Shown here piece by piece: positions 55,736 to 64,000 of a stretch of 64,000 nucleotides of DNA. Source of the stretch: Vibrio metschnikovii CIP 69.14 (lineage in GTDB: Bacteria > Pseudomonadota > Gammaproteobacteria > Enterobacterales > Vibrionaceae); assembly GCF_000176155.1 (NCBI RefSeq), contig NZ_ACZO01000006.1:1240001-1304000 (forward strand), in the 5' to 3' direction. Position numbers and translations under genes: made by a program. The notes under the pieces are model-generated. The model worked only from the letters and a program-made list of their open reading frames with translations, did not search any database and was not told where the DNA came from. The first letter of the stretch is position 1, and the number at the start of each line of letters is the position of its first letter.

Positions 55736-55851
55736 TATGACCTAAACAACTTAACAATGCAGGTAGACGGCAAGTGCGTGAATCTCCGTGAACATAAACA
55801 AACCAAACTAATACAGCCTAACACCGCTGCAACGTTAAGTAAGATGGGAAT
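55736..55851. repeat. Degenerate ERIC (IRU) element D, upstream of fimV
   Basis: About 116 bp aligning with elements B and C (ACCTAAACAACTT, GCAGGTAGACGGCAAGTG, AACACCGCTGCAACGTTAAG) but with point changes and a loss of about 11 bp in the GATTGGGGTGAACG part. It is older or less constrained than B and C. Confidence 0.7.
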
Positions 55852-56065
55852 ACAACGATCTGTTAAATATATCGGATTACCCCAGTAAAACTATAGGGAC
55901 TAATACAAAAAATGTGCCTTACCTACAATAATCGCAGGAATCTCACACAAATATCTGGCAGACCCGCTCTTTTTCTTACCTTACCCCTGATTCTAAGCTA
56001 CTTGAAGATTCCGATAGGAGCAAGCAGACATCCCCCTCGAAGCATCACATGAGAAAGAAAACCAA

Positions 56066-56097
56066 TAAAAAAGCCAACCTAAAAGTCGGTTGGCTTG
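56066..56097 (-). terminator. Terminator after glnS
   Basis: On the minus strand stem AAGCCAACC / GGTTGGCTT with a 7-8 base loop is followed by TTTTTATT. Confidence 0.88.
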
Positions 56098-56129
56098 GTG
56101 TAAATCATCGTAGATAGACGTAAAGCGGC

Positions 56130-57800
56130 TTACTCTTGGTCTATTTTTGCCCAAGTATCACGCAAACCAACCGTACGGTTAAAAACTAGTGAATCAGGTC
56201 GCGAGTCTTTGATATCTGCGCAGAAATATCCCATACGTTCAAACTGATAACCAAATTCAGGCTGAGCATCCTTCAAGCTTGGTTCGACAAAACCATGCAT
56301 GGTGATCAATGAGTCAGGGTTAATTGTTGCCGCAAAGTTATCTGCCGCGGCAGGATTTGCCACCGTAAATAAGCGATCGTATAAACGGAATTGAGCAGGC
56401 AAGGCTTTATCTGCTGAAACCCAATGAATAACCCCTTTGACTTTACGTCCATCGGCTGGATTTTTGCCCAGCGTGTCTGGATCATAAGTGCAGTAAATGG
56501 TTGTTATGTTACCTTGTTGATCTTTCTCAATACGCTCAGCTTTAATGATATAAGCACCACGTAGGCGCACTTCTTTACCTAAGACCAAACGCTTATATTT
56601 TTTGTTGCCTTCTTCACGAAAATCTTCACGTTCAATCCAAATTTCACGCGTGAAAGGCACTTCTCGCTCACCCATCTCTGGTTTATTAGGATGATTGGCG
56701 ACCGTAAGCAGCTCAACACTATTTTCAGCAAAATTTTCAATGACAATTTTCACTGGATCAAGTACAGCCATAGCACGAGGTGCATTCTCATTGAGATCGT
56801 CACGGATACAAGACTCAAGAGAGCTAAACTCGATCATATTGTCTTGCTTAGTGACCCCAATACGCTTACAAAACTCACGAATAGAAGCAGGAGTAAAACC
56901 ACGACGGCGCAGACCAGAGATGGTCGGCATGCGTGGGTCATCCCACCCTTCGACCAGCTTTTCAACCACCAACTGATTGAGCTTACGTTTTGACATCACC
57001 GTGTATTCTAGATTTAGACGGCTGAATTCATACTGTCTTGGATGACAATCGATGGTGATGTTGTCTAATACCCAGTCGTACAAACGGCGGTTGTCTTGAA
57101 ATTCCAGAGTACACAATGAGTGAGTAATGCCTTCGAGCGCATCAGAGATACAGTGCGTAAAATCATACATCGGATAAATGCACCATTTATCGCCGGTTTG
57201 GTGATGCTCTGCAAAACGCACGCGGTATAACACCGGATCACGCATCACCATAAATGAAGACGCCATATCAATTTTTGCACGAAGACAAGCTTGGCCCTCT
57301 GCAAACTCACCAGCACGCATTTTTTCAAATAAAGCCAGGTTTTCTTCAATCGGACGATCACGATATGGGCTATTTTTACCCGCTTGAGTTAATGTTCCAC
57401 GGTATTCACGAATTTGCTCAGGAGTCAGCTCTTCAACATAAGCCAACCCTTTATTAATCAGTTCTACTGCGTACAAATACAGTTGGTCGAAGTAATCGGA
57501 TGAATAACGAACATTACCAGACCACTCAAAGCCTAGCCAATTAACGTCTTTCTTAATTGATTCAACGTATTCAAGATCTTCTTTTTCTGGGTTGGTGTCA
57601 TCAAAACGCAGATTACACTGGCCTTGATAGTCTTGAGCAATACCAAAATTCAGACAAATCGACTTCGCATGCCCAATGTGTAGATAACCGTTCGGTTCTG
57701 GCGGAAAACGAGTCTGTACGCTAGTGTGTTTACCATCCGCTAAATCTTTATCAATAATTTGGCGAATGAAATTCGATGGACGAGCCTCAGCTTCACTCAT
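56130..57800 (-). CDS. glnS: Glutamine-tRNA ligase
   Basis: A 556-residue class I aminoacyl-tRNA synthetase (E. coli 554). The HIGH motif is [14 protein letters not shown] and the KMSKS-equivalent is VMSKRKL. The C-terminal anticodon-binding beta-barrels are complete. It charges tRNA-Gln in the cytoplasm. It lies downstream of nagE on the same strand but beyond a terminator, as in other vibrios. Confidence 0.98.
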   Translation of the reverse strand: MSEAEARPSNFIRQIIDKDLADGKHTSVQTRFPPEPNGYLHIGHAKSICLNFGIAQDYQGQCNLRFDDTNPEKEDLEYVESIKKDVNWLGFEWSGNVRYSSDYFDQLYLYAVELINKGLAYVEELTPEQIREYRGTLTQAGKNSPYRDRPIEENLALFEKMRAGEFAEGQACLRAKIDMASSFMVMRDPVLYRVRFAEHHQTGDKWCIYPMYDFTHCISDALEGITHSLCTLEFQDNRRLYDWVLDNITIDCHPRQYEFSRLNLEYTVMSKRKLNQLVVEKLVEGWDDPRMPTISGLRRRGFTPASIREFCKRIGVTKQDNMIEFSSLESCIRDDLNENAPRAMAVLDPVKIVIENFAENSVELLTVANHPNKPEMGEREVPFTREIWIEREDFREEGNKKYKRLVLGKEVRLRGAYIIKAERIEKDQQGNITTIYCTYDPDTLGKNPADGRKVKGVIHWVSADKALPAQFRLYDRLFTVANPAAADNFAATINPDSLITMHGFVEPSLKDAQPEFGYQFERMGYFCADIKDSRPDSLVFNRTVGLRDTWAKIDQE

Positions 57801-58121
57801 CTATAGCACCTCAAAATTTATTAGTATTGTCAGAAATGATTTTCTACGTTATGAGTTGGCGATCTCCAACTCAACATAGGTATTACCACCAATCATCCAC
57901 AATTCCGCCCTATTTCACAATAAAAACTGCGGTTTTCAGACGAATATTTACCAGAACTGGCGGTATAAGTGACCTAATCTATCGTTTTATACCCTAACGA
58001 TGTCAATCAGGATCTTTTCGCAAGCAAAACAAAAGCCTTCACTAATGTGAAGGCTTCAGAATAATCACCAGCCATTGAGGCCGCTCACCGTAGTGATCAA
58101 GCTCGCTCTGCGATTGAGAGA
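57801..58121. other. Intergenic region between nagE and glnS
   Basis: 321 bp with the nagE terminator (58026-58056) and the glnS promoter/leader. An 8-bp hairpin TGAGTTGG / CCAACTCA at 57852-57873 would lie in the glnS leader; its role is unknown. Confidence 0.45.
58026..58056 (-). terminator. Terminator after nagE
   Basis: On the minus strand stem AAGCCTTCAC / GTGAAGGCTT with an ATTA loop is followed by TTGTTTTG. Confidence 0.85.
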
Positions 58122-59594
58122 TTATTGTTGTGATTTGGAATCTATCGATTTCATTTCACCAGCAATGATTTCCGCTAAAGGACCAAGAATGACTTGTAAA
58201 TTATTGGTCCCTAGTTTAACCACGCCCATTGCGCCTAATGCTTTTAACTGTTTCTCATCAATGATTGACATATCTTTTACGGTTAAACGTAAACGAGTAA
58301 TACAAGCATCAATATTCGATAAGTTTTCATGGCCACCAAGTACTTCTAAGTACTGTTTTGCTAATTCAGAAGACTCTTGTGAACCTTTAACCGAGCTCAC
58401 GGCTTCGTCATCATCTTCACGACCCGGAGTTTTTAAACCAAACTTCAAAATTACGGTACGGAAAACCACATAGTAGATAACAAAGAATACTAAACCTTGA
58501 ACAATCAGCATGTACCACTGTACGGCTAGCGGGTTACGTGAAGATAATACCATATCGACCAAACCAGCGGAGAAACCAAAGCCAGCGATCCACTGCATTG
58601 AAGCAGCAATAAATACCGACAAACCAGTGAGTACCGCGTGCAAGAGGTACAGTAGAGGAGCAAGGAACATGAACGAAAACTCTAGCGGCTCTGTCACCCC
58701 AGTAAAGAAAGAGGCAAAACCTGCCGCAATCATAATGCCTGCTACTTTTTCTTTATTCTTAGCCGTAGATGTATGATAAATAGCCAGCGCTGCACCGGGT
58801 AAACCAAACATCATGATCGGGAAGAAACCCGCTTGGTACATACCTGTTACGCCAGGAATAGCCACGCCTTCAGCAATCGATTTTGCACCACCAAGGAAGT
58901 TCGGAATATCATTAATACCTGCAACATCAAACCAAAACACAGAGTTAAGAGCATGGTGTAAACCCACAGGGATCAATAGACGGTTGAAGAATGCGTAGAT
59001 ACCCGCACCCGTCGCACCTAAACCTTGGATAGATTCGCCAAAAGAAACCAAACCACCATAAACGGCAGGCCAAACGTACATTAGTACGAAGGCGATAAGA
59101 ATACCGGCAAATGAGGTTAAAATGGGCACTAAACGCTTACCAGAGAAAAAGGCGAGCGCTTTATGTAACTCAACCGTTGAATAGCGATTATAAATTTCTG
59201 CCGAAACAATCCCGACCAGAATGCCGACAAATTGGTTATTAATTTTTCCAAAAGCTGCAGGAACAGCGGCTAAATCAATACCTTGAATCTGTGCTACCGA
59301 TCCAGGCGACAGCAGGGTTGTCACCACCAAAAAGCCAACGAAGCCCGCCAAGGCTGCTGAGCCATCTTTATCTTTTGACATCCCGAATGCGACACCAATA
59401 GCAAACAGTACTGACATATTGTCAATAATCGCTGCACCCGCTTTAATTAGGAATGCCGCTAAGGCGGAGTTTGCACCCCAACCCGTTGGGTCAATCCAGT
59501 AGCCAACCCCCATCAAAATGGCTGCCGCAGGTAATGTCGCGACAGGCACCATCAGGGCCTTACCTACTTTTTGAAAATATCCAAGAATATTCAC
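58122..59594 (-). CDS. nagE: PTS N-acetylglucosamine transporter, EIICB
   Basis: A 490-residue protein. The N-terminal glucose-family IIC membrane domain (MNILGYFQKVGKALMVPVAT start, GVTEPLEF signature) is followed by a IIB domain with the phospho-Cys in NIDACITRLRL. No IIA domain follows, unlike the 648-residue E. coli NagE, so a separate IIA (Crr type) must supply phosphate. It imports and phosphorylates GlcNAc. It is divergent from nagA-nagC, which would use its product. Vibrios depend on this for chitin use. Confidence 0.95.
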   Translation of the reverse strand: MNILGYFQKVGKALMVPVATLPAAAILMGVGYWIDPTGWGANSALAAFLIKAGAAIIDNMSVLFAIGVAFGMSKDKDGSAALAGFVGFLVVTTLLSPGSVAQIQGIDLAAVPAAFGKINNQFVGILVGIVSAEIYNRYSTVELHKALAFFSGKRLVPILTSFAGILIAFVLMYVWPAVYGGLVSFGESIQGLGATGAGIYAFFNRLLIPVGLHHALNSVFWFDVAGINDIPNFLGGAKSIAEGVAIPGVTGMYQAGFFPIMMFGLPGAALAIYHTSTAKNKEKVAGIMIAAGFASFFTGVTEPLEFSFMFLAPLLYLLHAVLTGLSVFIAASMQWIAGFGFSAGLVDMVLSSRNPLAVQWYMLIVQGLVFFVIYYVVFRTVILKFGLKTPGREDDDEAVSSVKGSQESSELAKQYLEVLGGHENLSNIDACITRLRLTVKDMSIIDEKQLKALGAMGVVKLGTNNLQVILGPLAEIIAGEMKSIDSKSQQ

Positions 59595-59636
59595 CTTAAG
59601 TTCCCCCTATAGGATTTTTGTATATGTTGAGCTACT

Positions 59637-59792
59637 TATTTTGATCGCCCAATTTAGTCACTGTCAGTTTATGCCATTAATTTTGCTCCGCAAATTAAAA
59701 CCTTATCAATTGTGATCATAATCACCAGAAAGCAGCGAAATTGAGCAATTTTGCTAGCAGGATCATAAAACTTATTTTACCATATAAAAAAA
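59637..59792. promoter_or_regulatory. NagC-like operator sites flanking a CRP site
   Basis: AT-rich palindrome-like sequences lie at 59637-59657 (TTATTTTGATCGCC...), 59679-59696 (AATTTTGCTCCGCAAATT), 59738-59751 (AAATTGAGCAATTT) and 59772-59792 (TTATTTTAC...). They resemble NagC operators of E. coli (TTATTT-rich arms around a G/C centre). Several sites spaced over about 135 bp would fit looping control of divergent nag genes. Individual assignments are weak. Confidence 0.4.
59711..59726. promoter_or_regulatory. CRP-binding site between nagE and nagA
   Basis: TGTGATCATAATCACC fits TGTGA-N6-TCACA with one mismatch. It is centred about 125 bp from the nagE start. cAMP-CRP activation of nag genes is established in enterobacteria. 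Confidence 0.7.
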
Positions 59793-60162
59793 CAAACCTT
59801 TGCCGCTATCCTTAACCAAGAAGATAGCTTATAAAGCACCAGTCAAAGATAGATTATTGACTAAATCGATAACCTATTCAGCGATGATTTCTTTATATAA
59901 CAAGGTGTTCAAAAACTTATTTTTGCTTACGATTTTGGTAAGCACACGATTGATAGATATTTCGCGAACTAATTGAAGTTGAGATGCCCGACTTACTGGG
60001 AGAAAAAGTAGGCCATACCACTATATTTACTTATTGGCTGGCCTCGATAACCTCCTGCTAAATCACCATGGCTCTCATCGTTTTGAGTAACAGTACGCAG
60101 ACTTCAAGTCGCAAGGATATCAACACAATGAAGCTCCCCCGATAGATAAGGATTAACTGATT

Positions 60163-61299
60163 ATGTATGCGCTCACAAACTGCAAAATCTACACTGGTAG
60201 TGATAAGTTAACTGATCATGCCGTTATCGTGGATAACGACATCATTCAAGCTATCTGTCCGATAAATCAACTTCCATCGGCGATCAATCATTTTGATCTC
60301 AATGGTGCCAATCTCTGTCCTGGATTTATTGATTTGCAACTCAATGGCTGTGGTGGCGTGATGTTTAATGATCAAATCTCAGCAGATACCATCCAAGTGA
60401 TGCATCAGGCGAACTTAAAATCCGGTTGTACTAGTTTTCTCCCGACATTGATTACTTCGTCAGATCACGATATTCAACAAGCCATCAGCGCACAACGTGA
60501 GTACCAAAAAAAATACCCACATCAATCTCTCGGTCTGCATTTAGAAGGGCCTTACTTGAATGTAATGAAAAAAGGCATTCATAGTGTTGATTTCATTCGT
60601 CAGTCAGATCAAGCGATGATTGACTTCATTTGTCAAAATAACGATGTCGTAACTAAAGTCACCTTAGCACCAGAAAATAATGACTTGCGACATATTGAGC
60701 AACTCGTTGACGCGGGCATTATTGTTTCTATCGGCCACAGCAATGCCACTTATGCAGAAGCTCGTAAAAGCTTTGCTGCAGGAATCTCTTTCGCAACCCA
60801 TCTTTTCAATGCAATGACACCGATGGCTGGTCGTGAACCCGGCGTTGTTGGTGCCATTTATGACACACCCGAAGTCTATACGGGAGTCATCGCTGATGGT
60901 TTTCATGTTGATTACGCTAACATCCGTATTGCTCACAAAATAAAAGGCGATAAGCTCGTATTAGTGACCGATGCCACAGCTCCTGCAGGCGCTGAAATGG
61001 ATTACTTTATTTTTGTCGGTAAGAAAGTATATTACCGAGACGGCAAGTGTGTTGATGAACACGGTACACTTGGCGGCTCAGCCTTAACGATGATTGAAGC
61101 AGTCCAAAATACGGTTGAGCATGTCGGAATCGCTTTAGATGAAGCATTGCGGATGGCCAGCTTATATCCAGCGAAAGCCATCGGTGTTGATAAGACGTTA
61201 GGTCGCATTAAACCAGGCTATATTGCTAACCTGACCATTTTTGACCGTGACTTCAATGTAAAAGCGACAGTAGTGAATGGACAATACGAGCAAAAGTAA
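60163..61299 (+). CDS. nagA: N-acetylglucosamine-6-phosphate deacetylase
   Basis: A 378-residue amidohydrolase (E. coli 382). Metal and catalytic residues are visible: Glu in LHLEGPYLN, His in [12 protein letters not shown], His in [11 protein letters not shown] and Asp in [10 protein letters not shown]. It turns GlcNAc-6-P into glucosamine-6-P and acetate. It is followed by nagC 2 bp after the stop. No nagB is present in the window; glucosamine-6-P deaminase must be encoded elsewhere. Confidence 0.97.
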   Translation: MYALTNCKIYTGSDKLTDHAVIVDNDIIQAICPINQLPSAINHFDLNGANLCPGFIDLQLNGCGGVMFNDQISADTIQVMHQANLKSGCTSFLPTLITSSDHDIQQAISAQREYQKKYPHQSLGLHLEGPYLNVMKKGIHSVDFIRQSDQAMIDFICQNNDVVTKVTLAPENNDLRHIEQLVDAGIIVSIGHSNATYAEARKSFAAGISFATHLFNAMTPMAGREPGVVGAIYDTPEVYTGVIADGFHVDYANIRIAHKIKGDKLVLVTDATAPAGAEMDYFIFVGKKVYYRDGKCVDEHGTLGGSALTMIEAVQNTVEHVGIALDEALRMASLYPAKAIGVDKTLGRIKPGYIANLTIFDRDFNVKATVVNGQYEQK

Positions 61300-61301
61300 T
61301 C

Positions 61302-62516
61302 ATGAATGGCGGACAAATAGGTAATGTAGATCTCGTTAAGCAGCTCAATAGCGCAGCTGTTTATCGCTTAATCGACCAACAGGGGCCAATTTCGCGCATC
61401 CAAGTTGCCGATGTCAGTCAACTTGCACCAGCAAGTGTGACAAAAATAACCCGCCAACTCCTAGAAAGAGGGTTGATTAAAGAAGTCGCACAGCAAGCCT
61501 CGACCGGTGGACGACGTGCGATCTCTTTAACCACGGAAGTCGAACCATTTCATTCTATCGCCGTCAGATTAGGTCGCGATTATATTCAGCTGAGCCTGTA
61601 TAATTTGGGAGGCCAAGAACTGGCTTGCTCTTCCTATGAGTTTCATTACGCTCATCAACCTCAGCTAATCGAAGGGTTAATTCATCATTTAAAAGCCTTT
61701 CTTGCCCAACAACAAAGTAATATTAAACAATTAATTGCGATTGGTATTGCTTTACCCGGTCTCGTTAACCCTGAGCTCGGCGTTGTTGAATATATGCCCA
61801 ATATTGAAATTGATGCGCTTGGGCTTGGCGATATTATTCGAGACCACTTTCATGTTGAGTGTTTTGTCGGTAATGATGTGCGTGGCATGGCGCTGGCAGA
61901 ACACTACTTTGGCGCGAGCCAAGACTGCCAAGATTCTATTTTAGTCAGCGTGCATCGTGGTACAGGAGCTGGAATCATTGTCAATGGACACGTTTTTCTA
62001 GGAACTAACCGCAACGTTGGCGAAATCGGCCATATCCAAATCGATCCTCTTGGTGAACAGTGTCAATGTGGAAATTTCGGTTGCTTAGAAACCGTCGCCA
62101 GCAATCCAGCCATCGTCGCTCGTGTCAAGAAACGGCTTGCTCAAGGTTACAAATCAAGTTTATCTGATCTGCCTAAAGTAACCATTGACGATATCTGTCA
62201 ACACGCTTTGCAAGATGATGAGCTAGCGAAGCAAGCCCTAGTGCAAGTCGGTAATCAACTTGGTAAAGCAATAGCCATGACGATTAACTTATTTAACCCT
62301 CAGAAAGTCATCATCGCGGGTGATATTACTGCGGCTCAAGAGGTTATTTTTCCAGCTATTTTACGTAATGTTGAAAATCAGTCGTTACAGGCTTTTCATC
62401 GTCAGTTACCTATTGTGGCATCAACGATTGACAAGCGACCCACGATTGGGGCTTTTGCTATGATAAAACGAGCCATGCTTAATGGCGTTTTACTCCAGAA
62501 ATTGCTCGAAGACTAA
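61302..62516 (+). CDS. nagC: ROK-family repressor NagC
   Basis: A 404-residue protein (E. coli 406). The N-terminal winged helix (residues 10-70, VADVSQLAPASVTKITRQLLE) is followed by a ROK domain with the zinc motif CQCGNFGCLE and the HxxID-type GEIGHIQIDP. It binds GlcNAc-6-P and represses nag genes. Its place after nagA, divergent from nagE, is the usual autoregulated arrangement. Confidence 0.96.
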   Translation: MNGGQIGNVDLVKQLNSAAVYRLIDQQGPISRIQVADVSQLAPASVTKITRQLLERGLIKEVAQQASTGGRRAISLTTEVEPFHSIAVRLGRDYIQLSLYNLGGQELACSSYEFHYAHQPQLIEGLIHHLKAFLAQQQSNIKQLIAIGIALPGLVNPELGVVEYMPNIEIDALGLGDIIRDHFHVECFVGNDVRGMALAEHYFGASQDCQDSILVSVHRGTGAGIIVNGHVFLGTNRNVGEIGHIQIDPLGEQCQCGNFGCLETVASNPAIVARVKKRLAQGYKSSLSDLPKVTIDDICQHALQDDELAKQALVQVGNQLGKAIAMTINLFNPQKVIIAGDITAAQEVIFPAILRNVENQSLQAFHRQLPIVASTIDKRPTIGAFAMIKRAMLNGVLLQKLLED

Positions 62517-62829
62517 GGTCTATTGAGCCTCGTTGTTGTGCTCAACTCGCCACATTAATCCAGTCAGATCAGCGATTCCCTTTCTCTCCCCATGAACGTT
62601 GCCATTAACACGATTGGGGATATCGCCTTTCTAGTTATCCTTTCTCACACCTTCATTGCTGATTTATTAGACGCAAATTAGAACTCATTCACTGAAAAGC
62701 AATTTAAATTAGAAAAAATTCACCATAACAAGCAATGATTAATTATTTAAACAAAGAAGTGTTGCCTTTTTTAACCAAAATGGCAAATTAAAGCCATCTG
62801 ATTAAACATCATCTAATTAAGGAAGCGGT
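62517..62829. other. Intergenic region between nagC and asnB
   Basis: 313 bp with no gene. The asnB-proximal 120 bp is AT-rich and probably holds the promoter. TTGCC / GGCAA arms at 62764-62788 form a small inverted repeat. No clear terminator for nagC was recognised. Confidence 0.4.
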
Positions 62830-64000
62830 ATGTGTTCTATCTTTGGTATCTTAGACATCAAAAGCGACGCCAGTGCATTACGGACAATTGCCTTAGAAAT
62901 GTCTAAAAAACTACGTCATCGTGGCCCCGACTGGTCTGGTATTTACACCTCTGAGCGCGCTATTCTTGCTCATGAGCGCTTAGCGATTGTCGGTCTAAAC
63001 AGCGGTGCTCAGCCACTGTATAGCCCTGATAAAAAACTTATTCTTGCCGTTAATGGTGAAATTTATAACCACAAAGAAATTCGTGCCCGCTATCAAGATA
63101 AATACGACTTTCAAACCGATTCCGATTGTGAAGTCATTTTAGCCCTCTACCAAGATAAAGGCGCTGAATTACTCGAAGAACTCAATGGTATCTTTGCTTT
63201 TGCTCTTTATGACCAGGAAAAAGATCAATTCCTAATTGGCCGCGACCATATTGGCATCATCCCGCTCTATCAAGGTCACGATGAGCATGGCAACTACTAT
63301 GTCGCCTCAGAAATGAAAGCATTAGTGCCGGTTTGTAAATCGATCAGTGAATTCCCTCCTGGCAGTTACTTTCGTTCAACCGATCCAGAACCTTACCGCT
63401 ATTACCTACGCGATTGGACTGAATATGATGCTGTAAAAGGGAATATATCGAGTAAAGAAGAACTCACGGAAGCGTTAGAAGCGGCGGTCAAACGCCAGTT
63501 AATGACCGATGTACCTTATGGCGTATTATTATCTGGCGGGTTAGATTCTTCTATCACCTCAGCCATTGCCAAACGTTACGCCGCGATGCGTATTGAAGAT
63601 GATGAACAATCGGCTGCGTGGTGGCCTCAACTGCACTCGTTTGCCATTGGTCTAGAAGGCGCACCTGATTTAAAAGCCGCTCGTGAAGTGGCTGAAAAAA
63701 TCGGCACAATACATCATGAAATGACCTATACCATTCAAGAAGGGCTGGATGCGATTCGTGATGTGATTTATCACATTGAAACTTATGATGTGACGACCAT
63801 TCGCGCTTCAACACCGATGTTTTTACTCGGACGAAAAATTAAAGCGATGGGCATAAAAATGGTGCTATCGGGTGAAGGCGCTGACGAAATATTTGGCGGG
63901 TATCTTTACTTTCATAAAGCGCCGAATGCGCAAGAGTTTCATGAAGAAACCGTCCGTAAGCTGCTCGCATTAAACCTATTTGATTGTGCTCGAGCGAATA
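62830..64000 (+). CDS. asnB: Asparagine synthetase B (glutamine-hydrolysing), 5' part
   Basis: The first 390 codons, running off the window end. The N-terminal class II glutaminase has Cys2 as nucleophile (M-C-S-I-F-G-I) and RHRGPDWSG. The synthetase domain has the ATP pyrophosphatase loop LLSGGLDSS and VLSGEGADEIFGGY. It makes asparagine from aspartate, ATP and glutamine. The ATG at 62830 follows GGAAGCGG. E. coli AsnB has 554 residues, so about 165 are missing. A nag-asnB neighbourhood is known in E. coli and Vibrio. Confidence 0.96.
   Translation, partial: MCSIFGILDIKSDASALRTIALEMSKKLRHRGPDWSGIYTSERAILAHERLAIVGLNSGAQPLYSPDKKLILAVNGEIYNHKEIRARYQDKYDFQTDSDCEVILALYQDKGAELLEELNGIFAFALYDQEKDQFLIGRDHIGIIPLYQGHDEHGNYYVASEMKALVPVCKSISEFPPGSYFRSTDPEPYRYYLRDWTEYDAVKGNISSKEELTEALEAAVKRQLMTDVPYGVLLSGGLDSSITSAIAKRYAAMRIEDDEQSAAWWPQLHSFAIGLEGAPDLKAAREVAEKIGTIHHEMTYTIQEGLDAIRDVIYHIETYDVTTIRASTPMFLLGRKIKAMGIKMVLSGEGADEIFGGYLYFHKAPNAQEFHEETVRKLLALNLFDCARAN

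Larger units (their letters stand above)
55705..56129. other. Intergenic region between glnS and fimV
   Basis: 425 bp. It contains ERIC element D (55736-55851), then about 200 bp with no recognised feature, then the glnS terminator. The fimV promoter has to lie in or beyond the ERIC copy, as the element ends only 31 bp before the fimV ATG. Confidence 0.5.
59595..60162. other. Divergent nagE / nagA control region
   Basis: 568 bp. The nagE-proximal half carries a CRP-like site and NagC-like palindromes (separate entries). The nagA-proximal half (59900-60120) looks decayed; ACTTCAAGTCGCAAGGATAT at 60101-60120 resembles the right end of an ERIC copy. AAGGATT precedes the nagA ATG. Confidence 0.5.

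Noticed and set aside
59983..60060. A 25-codon plus-strand frame with L-G-E-K-V-G-H-T-T-I, resembling the end of a tyrosine recombinase
   Set aside because: Too short, with no catalytic Arg or Tyr context, no ribosome site and no neighbouring integrase sequence. Chance resemblance is likely.

Overview
The window is a contiguous piece of a gammaproteobacterial chromosome, almost certainly the large chromosome of a Vibrionaceae member. Gene content and order support this: ppiD-hupB-lon-clpX-clpP-tig, luxO-luxU beside uvrB, rnfABCDGE-nth-gloA, motY divergent from rnt, truA-accD-folC-dedD-cvpA-purF next to a giant FimV, and glnS-nagE/nagA-nagC-asnB. This is Vibrio chromosome-1 synteny, and LuxO, LuxU and MotY are close to the Vibrio proteins I know from memory. 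Codon use looks uniform, and most of the window is core genome.

Layout. 1-8400: protein quality control (PpiD, HU-beta, Lon, ClpXP, trigger factor), all on the minus strand, with a clear sigma-32-type promoter before lon. 8400-18100: selO, sdaA, a membrane protein of unknown function, a GNAT-nitrilase fusion, a thioesterase, an ion-transporter-type permease and an EAL phosphodiesterase. 18300-22500: an Aer-like PAS chemoreceptor, tRNA-Arg, folD and a concentrative nucleoside transporter. 22800-28750: a LysR regulator, luxU, luxO interrupted by an IS5/IS903-group element, and uvrB. 28750-34800: a DnaA-box-rich spacer, tRNA-Asn, a dicarboxylate symporter and an Scs/DsbD-type periplasmic thiol-redox cluster. 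35065-41911: the complete rnf operon, nth and gloA. 42000-51050: motY, rnt, an NhaC-like antiporter, then the purF-cvpA-dedD-folC-accD-truA block. 51139-55704: a 1521-residue FimV-like protein with extreme acidic repeats. 56130-64000: glnS, then GlcNAc uptake and catabolism (nagE, nagA, nagC) and the 5' part of asnB.

Four ERIC-type (IRU) intergenic repeats lie at 10588, 17199, 31645 and 55736. Two of them supply the final codons and stop codon of the gene next to them, at the same position within the element. PurR-like operators precede folD, cvpA-purF and probably the nucleoside transporter, which links purine and one-carbon genes across the window.

The most notable biology is the decay of the quorum-sensing relay. 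luxO carries a recent IS insertion with a perfect 9-bp target duplication. Its receiver domain has Ile in place of the conserved switch Thr. No room or sequence for the expected adjacent Qrr1 small RNA is visible. luxU is intact but has lost its normal partner at this locus.
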